Shown here: one piece after another, positions 48,501 to 60,300 of the stretch
Layout: each line of letters opens with the position of its first letter
Position numbering within the stretch: position 1 is the first letter of the stretch
Assembly (NCBI GenBank): GCA_008828725.1
Contig: MEHQ01001318.1
Coordinates: 597,709-661,708 of the forward strand
Source: Saccharina japonica
Lineage: Eukaryota > Sar > Phaeophyceae > Laminariales > Laminariaceae
DNA length: 64,000 nt
Reading direction: 5' to 3'
Made by a program: the position numbers and the translations under genes
The notes under the pieces: generated by a model
Databases searched by the model: none
What the model saw: only the letters and a program-made list of their open reading frames with translations
Told to the model about the DNA's origin: nothing

Positions 48501-51282
48501 AGCAGCATTAGCATCACCTGGTCCCAGTCCCACTATATGCCACACCTGCGGCAAGGCGGGCAATTACAGGAGCGGCTGTGCCGTGCCTGCCGAGAGCCAC
48601 GGGAAAAGCAACAAGCACGCCGGCCAGAAGAAATCTGGATCGGGGGGCAGTGCTGGGCAGAAGTGGTGCTCTACGCATAAGACGACCACGCACAATGACG
48701 CCGAGTGCCACGCGCAAGGGGCTCCGCGCCCACAGGCGAGTGGTACTCTGCTGCGATGGGACCCCAAACCCGACCCGATGACACGCAACATAAGCTGGTT
48801 GATCATATGTGACGACGACTTCAGCAAGGGCTTCACATTTTAACTTGTGAAAATGCGACAGGGACCGCCAGCCACAACCGAGGTCACCTTAATTATCAAC
48901 GCGGGGTCGCCGGAAAGATTTTTCACGGGATCGCTGCAAACAATAGCACTTGGGATTGCCGGACAGACAACTTTTGGAATCGCCACGGCAGTGTTCGACA
49001 GGACTGCCAGAGCCTCCGGAGTCGCCATACTAACAACAGAACCGTGGGGTCGCCGAAGTGTCTTTTCGGGACCGGGCCACAGTATCATCTATCTATTTTG
49101 AATATCGGGGGAGAACGTCGTTTGGAATCGCCGAATCATCATCGATCGTTTGGGTCTGCTGAAACATCGCTTCTGTGGTCGCTGGACATCGTCAAATAAA
49201 CTTACTATGAGGGGCATCTGTATCGCGGAGTCGCATCCACTTAACGGCAAGATGTATTTTCCTCGTAGTACGTAGCACCACACGCCTTCTTTGTATGGGA
49301 GGGAGGCAGCAACGTGGTTCGGCTACTAGTCTATTTGTGCAATTGTTTCTCTGTAGTAACACCACACAGCTTCTTTGTACGGGGGGGGGCAGAAACGTGG
49401 TAGGCTGCAACGTAGTTATTTCAACGGTCTTGGTCAACAAACTGACCAGTGAAATATTGTTAATTCGTGAGATACACTTGTGACTTTTTTGCAGTAGTGC
49501 GTCTTGTCTCTCTCCAACGCAAACCTGCCTTCAGCTGTTATTTCACCCTTTGGGCAGTACAACACCGTGGCAGTTTGGAATGTGTTTCAGGAGCAAAGTA
49601 TGATAGTTAACACTGCTGTTCGACTGGTATCCTTTTAAAAGTAAAACCTACGGTCAGTAACGGCGTCGTAGTAGTTAGCGTACGGAGTAATATCGTGCCG
49701 AGTATGCCTATCTGATATATATATAGTGAGACCCGCGCGGGTTCCAAGGTCTGCGTGTGATATTTTGCGGTTTGAATGCTCGTCCATGCTTCAAAACTGC
49801 CACAGCAGTAGTATGCATTTTATGTTGCCAGGTGTTACGTGTTGCTGCATTAGCTGTACAAGGGTGGTCACCCATCATAAGCGAAGCAGGAACGGTTGAT
49901 GTTGTTGCGACGCCACAAAGGAGTAATGGGCTTTTGTTGCGACATGGCACCGAATGCACACGTAAAACAGACAGACAAGTAATACAGAGAAGTACACCGA
50001 CCAAGTAACGAGAGTTGACGCTTTCGGGAAGATATACCGGAGTAGGTTATGACCCTTGCAGTAAGAACTAAGCAAGAGTACATTATAACCTAGATATTGG
50101 GTAATCCAATTCGATAGTTGAATGTATCAAGTTTGACTATGCCACCTCCATCGAGGGGTCGTATTAAGAATGGCTACCATGCTACCCAGCAGTAGCCAGC
50201 AGTCTATACCGAGTCGCCGATCGGTAACATAGCCGCCTGTAGCGAGTAGATCACAGCAGCAGTACAGAGTGCTACGGCAGTACAAGCAGCGGCATGTCCA
50301 ATGCCGGTTCAGTAGTATGCGGTGGAACCCTGTGGGATCAGCTGTCTCGGATATATGCGGTGGAACCCTGAAATACCTTTTAGAGTCCAATCGAAGTTTT
50401 TTCTTCGAGTTTTAGTTTTGACCGCATGCGAAGGGTCTTGAGACTTGGGAGCTCCGTGGTCGATCGACCGTGCACACGCACTCTCCTTCACTCCTCCTCC
50501 TCTTCTCTCCTCCTCCTTTTCATCCTGTCCTCTTGAACAAGAGAGATAGTGAACACACTGGCCTTGAGCGCCCTTCTTCTTTCTATATGAGTTTTATGAG
50601 ACCGAGCTCAAGCTCGAGCAACAACCAGTTGGTTTGATACCGGCTGAAGTGTTTACTTTTGCGGCGGGCTGCCTGATTTAACTCAGGAGTCGCGCACACA
50701 CGCCCACGACGGGTAATGCCTCAACACACCCCACACACCCGGGATTCTAGTATCCATAGATTTTTGTACCCAGATCATTTACAGGCACTAACCGCGCGAT
50801 GAGAACACGCCATCAGCCAAGCGTCCACTCAGCGCGGGGGGACATACCAGGCGAGGACCCCCTGCGGGCGCAGGAGAGGCCTTATGCAATCCAATACTTA
50901 CAGTATTAAAAGATCCACGGTAGGAAGACAGAATACATTAGTAATGTAACAGTCTAAAAACTGATGGCAGGACGGTTACAGGCCTCTGGAATAGACCCAG
51001 AAGAAGCGGTCTTCGTATTGTCGCTCAATTTTTCGGGCACGTGCACGGAGCAGCGGCGGGCATCATTTCCTTATGCCAGCCTGGTATACGTACCCAGGCC
51101 ATTAGTTAGTCACGTAGTTTCCACCTTCTTGGTCTACAATAATTTGCTGTAGTAGTGGTAGTAGTCGTAGTGGTAGTGGTAGTAGTAGTAGTAGTAGTAG
51201 TAGTAGCAGTAGCAGTAGCAGTAGCAGTAGCAGTAGTAGTAGCAGTAGTAGCAGTAGCAGTAGTAGTAGTAGTAGTAGTAGT

Positions 51283-51376
<94 letters not shown>

Positions 51377-54300
51377 GTAGTAGTAGTAAGTAGTAGTAGT
51401 AAAAGTGGGGTGCGGGTGAAATTAATTCATTAAATACTTGATTGAGCTTGTGGGGATGAATTCCTTGATTTTACTCACAGGATCGTTTGTTTTATTGATT
51501 GCTAGTATTCCAATTGCCATCAGACAATGTGCAGCTCTTCTTATCTCAATCGTACCATCCAAATACATACATCTATCAATCCTATGATGCCTGAATACTT
51601 GACAAACACTCGTATATGCACCAATAACGCAGTCCCCCTCAGAATGCCTTCACCGACATAACCGACGGTTTCACCGATCTAATCTGAAAGGGTGACATGA
51701 ATACTTGTTGTGCCTTTCAATGGAAAATCTAACCGAGTGGTGATATTGAGTTAAGGAGCCCGATCACTCGGAAATATTTTGGCCAGAAAGTTATATATAT
51801 ACCCTTATCTTAGCACGCCTCGCCCACGATACATTTGATTGGCGAAACGTCGGTGAGGAGTCGGTGAAGGCATTCATTCAGTAGATCGGTGAAAACGGCG
51901 GTTATAGGAGTCGGTAAAGGCATTATTCATAAGTTGGACTGCATGATGATTGGATGATTGGTATAAGTTTGTCAAGTTTTCAGGGATGACTGATAGGTAC
52001 CAGGTATATGTGAATGGTACGATTGAAATATGAGCTGTAAATTGATTGCCAGATGGCAAATGAAATAGTAATGCATAATATGGGGTACATTGATTTTGCC
52101 AAGAAAGGCACACGGTATATTGTGCCTCGCACATATATGCAGTATACACAGTAGTACGCGACAGATGTTATGAATCTCTTATTTTTGGCCAGACAGGAAT
52201 TCTTATGTAAGACCGTGGGTGGGTGTGTTCCACACTATTTTCAGTCCAAAGAGGTGACCTTCTTATTCCCCCCCCCCCCAAATCTCAGTCTCAAGTTCTT
52301 AACTATCAGATGCTTAACATATGTCGCGCACTGTAGTTCAAAACTACAAATAATCATTAAACGGGAGTACTTATGAGTGATCGACGTTGAAGCCCACCAC
52401 GCTACGTACACATAACAGTCGGATGGAAAGGAAACATAGTAATAATACTATTACGGGGCACCATAGTAAATAAGACCAAATATTATTTGTAAAAAGAGGG
52501 AAATATATAGGTTTTTGTGTTTACCGTAGGTCCCGTTTACTATGGCCCCCCGTATTAATTAAACGCGCCGTATTTCACCTACCTGTCGATCGTGTCGCAG
52601 GGACACTTTGCATCGCCGCCGCGACGGCCTAGACGTGGCTCGAAGACCATGCTGTGAACGGGGTACCGATCCAATGATGGTTCGTCGTCGTCGTCGTCGT
52701 CGTTCTGGCCTTCCTTCATCGAGTCAAAACGACAGCTTTCTTCGCCTGGACACGAACGAAACCCAAAATATTTTTTCGTAAAGGATGGCATTTAATAGTG
52801 AGTATGTATTCAATTGAGTATACGCAGGGAAGGGGAATTGGTTGGATGGGATTGATTTTGGTGGTATCGACGAGAATTGTTGTCAGCTTCTTTTTTTTTT
52901 CATTCTGAATGAATAATGCCCTCGACACCATTGTGTACGTACGTACGCTTACACAGCAAGAAGGGCAATATAGGCAGTGGTGGTGGTTGGTGTCAGTGGT
53001 TGGCTTATTTTCTGAGCTAATACATGATATTATACGGTAGGGATGCGCCGTTTTATGTGAGGAGGTCTATACTGTTCTTTAGCCTTTCAGATTTGATCGG
53101 CGAAACGCTCTCGGTTAGGAGTTGGTAAATTAAGGCATTCATAAGGGGGACTGCAATATTATTGGTTTTATATGCGTTTGCCAGCATTCAGTCGAATCGC
53201 GTGAATGGCGTATGATTGAAACAAGAGCTGCACACTGTCAGATGGCAAATGGAATAGTACTTTGTTTTGCTAAAAATGAAAGTCAAGTGTAGTGTAATTT
53301 AATATGGCCCGATGACCAATCCCATATGGCCTACTATACCTACATACCTACCAGGTACTATAGGCATGCGAAAAAAAGCATACTTTATTATTAGTATCGC
53401 AAAACAAGATTGGCATTCCGACGATTTTAGGTTATAAGTTATAACGAGCCCTCTCTTGTCATTCAGAAAACTATTTTATCATTAGCCGAAAAACAAATAA
53501 ATGCTCGTACCCGTATCGCAGCACACACTCGCGCGTCCTCGCACGACGAGCTCATCCATAGATCACACCCGAAACATTACGTACGTACGTACGTACGTAC
53601 TCCGAAGAAGAAGAAGTTTGTTTGCGCAGCAAGCAACCCGACCAGTATTTATTCATCTTATTCTTCTTGTTCTTCTCTTCTTGTTCTTCTTATCATCTTT
53701 GACCTTCCGACAATGTGCAGCATGAATGAGCTTCAACGTTGATCACTCATACCATTCCCAAAAGGAGAAAACCACGGAAACAAAGGAAACCTATGCACAC
53801 CTCTATGCGAAGCGTGCTATACCTGGTATACGATAGAGGTATACCAGGTATATCTTATTTTGGCTGAAACCGTTTTCGGGATGACGGGGACGCTCTTCAA
53901 CCCAAAATCGTCAGAATTTTTCATTTTTGTATTGCAACACCAAAATCGTCAGAATTTTCAGTTTTGTGTTGCAACATTTCTCGTTTTGTGTAGGAGTTAG
54001 GCCATACAGGACATGGATGAGTTGTATAGTGGTCGTGAGTTCGAACATCATCACGACCACACACACTATCTATGAATATATGAAAACGGTTTTTTAAGAA
54101 AAAGCGAATTTCCTCATCATGTCATAATCTGTGACAAAGATTGATAAGAACTTCGGACTGAGCACGGACGATCCCATACGATGATCCAATACCCCCGCGG
54201 CTCTGAAGGGGGGGAGGGTGTTATAACTCTTAGATTTTGGGTCGGTAATTGGTTAACCTTTTACCAGTAGCCCAACGGACGAATAATGCCTTAACACATG

Positions 54301-57300
54301 GCGTCGACAGCAGGACATGGATGGGTTGTTGTAGTGGTCGAGTTCGGATTTCACGACCGCACACACCATGAAAACGAACTTTATTAACAAAAAAAACGAA
54401 TTTCCTCGTGTTTTTAATCCGTGATAAACACTCCCTCCTTGGGTCTCCAAATATTGATAAAGACTTCGGACTAGGCACGCGCGGCTCCATACCAAGACCA
54501 AAGACCCTGCTGCTTTGAAGGAGGAGGAGGGTGTTATCAAGCTTAGATTTTGGGTCGGTAGTTGGTTAACCTTGTACCAGTAGCCCGACGGACTATTCCT
54601 GCTTTTATAAATAGCATCGACGTGAGTTCGGATTTCACGATCACACCATGAAAAACGCTTTATAAAAAAAAAAAACGAATTTCCTCGTGTCATAACCTGT
54701 GATAAACACTCTCCCTCCTTGGGTCCCCAAAGATTGATAAGAACTTCGGACTAGGCACGCGCGTCTCCATACGAAGACCAAAGACCCCGCTGCTCTGAAG
54801 GGGGGGGTGGTGCTCGTATAAGGCTTAGAGCTTGGGTCGGTATTTGGTTAACCTTGTACCAGTAGCCCAACGGACTATTACTGCCTTTATAAATAGCATC
54901 GACGTGAGTTCGGATTTCACGACCACACCATGAAAAACGGCTTCTAAAAAGGAAAGTGATTTTCCCCATGTCATAATCTATGTGATAAAACACTCTTCCT
55001 CCTTGGGTCCCCAAAGATTGATAAGAACTTCGGACTAGGCACGTACGGCCCCATGCGGAGGCCAAAGGTCCCGCGGTTCTGAAGGGGGGGATGGTGTTGT
55101 AAGGCTTAGATTTTGGGTCGGTAATTGGTTGACCTTTTACCAGTAGTAGCCCAACGGACTATTACGGGAGACCATACATAGTAAATAGGACCTACGGTAT
55201 ACACAAATACCTATACATTTACCTATTTGTACTAACAATATTTGGGCCTATTTACTATGGTCCCCCGTATTAATAATGCCTTGACAAAAGAAATGGCATC
55301 GACGGCAGCACATGTGTTGCTCGTAGTGGTCGTGAGTTCGAATTTTCACGACCACACCATGAAAAACGGTTTCTAAAGAAACGCGAATATCCTCATGTCA
55401 GAATCTGTGTGATAAAACACTCTTCTTCTCCCTTGGGTCCCCATAGGCCGATAATAACTTCGGACTAGGCACGTACGGCTCCATACGAAGACCAAATATT
55501 CCGCTGTTTTGAAGGAGGGAGGGGGAGAGGGTATTGGGTTTAAATATAATATGTTACCAGTACATAGCCCAAAAAGAACTATTCATACTAAGAATGCCTT
55601 ACGTACCACAACCAAACCCCTTTACCGCGGGGTGGATATCAAAACCACAGTACAGTACTGGACGAAGCATGATAGTAGATCTTCCTAAGGTAGCTATTCA
55701 GGCATTGTGATTGGCTAAGTAAGGGTATGTTTTACGCGGCTCGATCAACTTGGAGTATTTCCCAGCCACAGCATCCCGAGTCACTCTAGAGTCTTTCCAA
55801 GCTCAGCATCCACGCCGGCCGAGTCAACTTAGAGTCTTACCAAGCACATCATCCCAGCACTGACCACTGGCATAGGGTTCGGGTTCAGGTTCGGGTTCGG
55901 GTTCGTGTCGGAGGGTCTGCTTCAGGCGCCAAGCACAAAACCCCCGTGAATATCTACTATCAAGGTTCGTTCACCCCTCCAAAAACAAGTGGCTGTGACT
56001 CTTACCCTTTCAGCTTTGGTTGGTGAAACGTCGGTGAGGAGTCGGTATAAAGTGTAAAGCCATTCATTTGGGGGAAGGCATTAGTATTGGTATACGTTTG
56101 TCTATTCATAGTGTTCAGGGATGATTGATGATTGGGATAGAGGGGGTTAGTACGTGGGGTAGATGGTGGGGGATATATTTTATTTAATATTAATAGCATG
56201 TTGAGTATGTATCGTATTTCATCTCGGGGGTGAAAAAGTCAGGGCGGAGATTATGTTTTTTATATAACAGGTATGTATACATTACACAGACAGGTCATTT
56301 TGGTGTTGTCATGTGATTAAATATTGATCCATACATAGATTACCAAACCCAGTAACTCCCTGTTTTTTGTAGTCGCGGACCCACGTCGATCCACGGTCCA
56401 TTCCAGTCCCGTTGATCAGGTCGTGTCGGCATAGAGGATCGCTGTTTTACGTACTCATCATTCCTCATTCATGGTGCATGTGGGAAATATATAGACAGGT
56501 TCACGCACGCACGCGGTTTTTCACCTGAATATAGCGCTTCGATGCGTGCTACGATAGAGGTGCTCCACACTTGAGGACCTCTATACCTGCAGTAGTCTAA
56601 ACACTGATTTTGGACGGAAATATAAAGTGCTTGTACCCGACGAAAACAACATCATGGCCCCCAAGTATAAAATTAAACCTACTGCTACTACTGTAATGCT
56701 GCACGGTGATGAATTTTCGACGATTTGGGGTTGACCCCTTAAGAACTGGTCCCACGTGTTTGGGGACAAACTACTTGAAATTAGTGTGGGATAAGTTTTT
56801 CAGCCCCCGGAATTCAGAAAATGTTTCAGCAAAAAAAAGGTATACCTATACCTCTATCGTATCAAAGAAAGGCGTGTGTGTGATTCTGAACCGGACATAC
56901 GTATCTACCTGCAGTTCCAGCACTCACTGGATTTGCTTTAAATGAACCTTACAATATATACAATATCCTGTTATAGGTAGGTTGTTCGTGGTATGGGGGG
57001 GGTATAATTAATTAATTTAGCGAAGGAGGGAGAAGAATAATTGTTCTTCCCCTTTCTTTGGCGAAATCAATTCATCCACGCTTTATAGTTCAATTAGTTA
57101 ATTAATTAATTAATTAATTAATTTCATCCACCCCCATCCACACTATTAATACAACCTGTCTGTCCTCCACAGCACCCCCTATATATATCACTCCAACCAA
57201 GAAAAAGGACAAAAACACCTACCTGACAAAATAATGGATGATTTCCAACACGAGAACCACTTGCTTGAAACTCGACAGGCCGGGCGTTGAGCCACTTTGC

Positions 57301-60300
57301 ATTTAATAACAACGTCTTCTTAGACTGATGGTGTATTTCTGTATGGAGAACAAAAACAAAATTGTGAGATCGAAGAATTCGACGGAATTTATCTTAGCAA
57401 GCAGTGAGTAATATACTTTGTGTTCTCGCCCTTTCTTTGTTAAATGAATTAATCCACACTAACTACGAGTAGCTCAATCAAGTGGTTCATTTATAAATTC
57501 CATCCACCACCATCCACGCTATTAATATCACAATACGTCAACGGCGGGAAGCATATATCTATATATATATATATAAATCGAAGTATCCCACTCAGCTTGA
57601 AAATATTATGAGTTTCGATAAAATCCTCGATCTCACAGCTGTGTGTGTGTGTTTTTTTATTTTTCAATATATATTATATATATTGTGAAGGACAGGGTAG
57701 ACGAGAGTGGTGCGGAAAAAAAATGCCAAGCTTGCCAACGACGAAAAAAAAAACAGCACACAACAGACCCAAACTCCCGACAGGCCATTTACCTGTCGAG
57801 CGGCCAGTCCAACGAATATCGGTTGACTTAGTAGAGTACAAATCGGTATCAACTTTAGCCGCAGGGATCGAATGCAAATAAATACGTTCTCTCGATGATG
57901 GACCACCTGACGAGGTTTGTGGTGGTGTGGCCGGTACGTGAAAAAGCGGCCGGCACAGTAGCCAATGCCATAATCGAGATAATAATTAGCATATTCGGCC
58001 CACCAGAAACCTTGCATAGCGAGCAAGGTCCCAAATTCGAGAATAAGGTGATATACCAGTTGCAACAAATACTCGGATACAAAAAGACCTGCACAACGCC
58101 GTACCGGCCGCAGGGTAATTCAGTGTCCGAACGAGTACACTCGACGGTGCACAGCATGCTAGCAATGAACAACGCCGTCGACCAAAGCAACTGGGCCACT
58201 CTCTTACCGTTTGTACAGCTAGCACGCAACACTAGTTTTAGTGCAACGACGCACGAGACACCATTCTCCTTAAGGTTCGGAAGACAACCCGGACTCCCAG
58301 TCGATATCATTCTCGGTATTCCCCATGTAGGAAGAACAGCAAACACCGAAAAACAAAATCGCACAAAACACGCGGGACAGTATGCAAATCGCCTTTGAAC
58401 TCGCACGCCGAAACCGAGCGTGCAGTCAAACAGGCAGAACATAACTGCAAACTTAAACCGTACCCCGTGTTCCAACCTGGACAAGATGTGCTCGTGTTCA
58501 CACCATACCAGGCCTCGGATGGTCCCAACCCAAAGCTACTACTACCGTGGCGAGGCCCATACGTCGTTTGCTCACAACTATCACCTGTGGTATATAGAGT
58601 ACGACTTGCGAACGACACCAGAGAAGTGTCTGTCCACCTCGCCCACATAAAGCCCTACCACCACCGGGAGACACCGCCAACCCCTCAATTTCGAGAAACT
58701 GGTGGAAATGTTCTTGGGGAAACCAATCCCCTTACCCGAATTGGACCATCCCGATGAGGCTCAACCTAAAATTGAGTCCTACTTCGTAGACAGGGTAGTA
58801 GATCATAAACGTGGACCCGGCAGACCAAGCCCCCACAACTACAAGTACCGCTTACGACTACGAGGATACGGTCCGGAATCCGACCTCGAGTACCGCGCGG
58901 ACGAAATACCCCAATGTCACGAATTGATCGCCGCATACCGAGCCCACAAGGGTTTGCAACTCGCGATAGCCCCACCTGCTTCGCCCCCCCCCCCTTCTCT
59001 CGGGAAACGGAAGCGTACAGTTGGAGGCAACGAGCACGAATTGAGACAGCGCAAAATAGATTCTCAGATGCTCCGCGGCGTAACCGCATAACGAACAAGT
59101 TGGCAAACACAGTTGACTCAGCTGTAGGCACAAGAGTCAACAACGGTGATGAGAGTAGCACCAGCAGCCATGGCAGTACACACGCGTGTCTACCATGATC
59201 TGATGGGCACTCTACCCAGCATTCCGGTGGGAATAGCTGGGGGCAAGGAGACGTTAATAAAATTGTTGTACCCAACGGTGAGGGGCTGTAAGAAGCGTGA
59301 CACTTCATGCCCGTGCCCCACACGCCGTTACAACGGGACAAAACAACAACACCACCGTCCTGCCGCAAAATTGTTCGAACACTAAAACACACACGGGGAT
59401 GAGAGCCACGCGACTCCACCCCACCCAAAACGAAGTCATACGTCGATTCACCCAGATCGACCGAATCGACTTCGCGTGAAAATATCTAGGCGGTACCGCC
59501 CAAAAAAGAGAAATCACGAGGGAAAAAAAAAAAAAATCGCTGCCCGTGGTTCCCAGAACAGCAACCACGAGGGGCGCACCAGTACGTGTGGCCACACGGA
59601 ATGTGCGTTGAGATAATATTTGGGGAAAACCCATGCAACTCCAGTATACGCTGTCAGCATGCAAGCTCGAAAATGTAAACATCTTCGCTGGCCCGAGTTT
59701 CCCCAACGCCAAGTTCGTGTTTTCTCAACACGTCAGTTGTAAAGGACACCGTGTTTACTCAACACGCCAGCTATAAGGAGTGGATGCAAGCATGATAACA
59801 GCTGTTGTGTCCGGGTCCGATAAATCGAAACCCTGTTCCCTTAACCAATCATCCTCCAGATGACCACCACAAGACCATCCCTAGCTAAGATGAACTTGCG
59901 GCGAATAAAGAGGGGGGCGATGTGAAGGACAGGGTAGTTACGTATGTATCGTAGACCTCGGAATCACGCATGTAAACATGGATACCTCAAACGACAGGCC
60001 TAAAGAGCCTGCCAAGTCATCAACCCCGGGTCGGAAGCGGTCCCTTCGTTTTGACGTAAGGTCGAACTCTTCCCGGGGAAGCGACGGGGTCATCCATTGT
60101 GGGGCCCCGCATAAGCAGGGTCCCACAGGACGGAAACCTCGAGGGTGGTGCCCTCGCGCGCTCGCCCCTTGGCTCACTCCGAGACATAGACAATTAGCAC
60201 CTCCTTGCTACATGATACGGAAGAAAACTGCTCGGCACGGTCGGCCGTAACGACCCCTGCAGGCATCAGGGATTGGGAGCTCGTCACTACGACATCATTG

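Larger units (their letters stand above)
46649..50723 (+). mobile_element. Decayed Copia-type LTR retrotransposon
   Basis: Two diverged LTRs (46649-47191 and about 50160-50723) enclose a 3.0-kb interior. The interior has a primer-binding site, a broken gag and no recognisable protease, integrase or reverse transcriptase. Autonomous Copia elements are usually 4.5-5.5 kb, so about a third is missing. Flanking 5-mers (GGGAG, ACACA) do not match, so no target duplication survives. It lies within intron 2 of the sulfotransferase gene, in the opposite orientation. Confidence 0.75.

Noticed and set aside
48847..49101. Separate 84-residue protein after gag
   Set aside because: Lies inside the decayed Copia-type interior; at best a remnant of the protease region.
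51155..51433. 92-residue Val/Ala frame
   Set aside because: AGT/AGC trinucleotide repeat.
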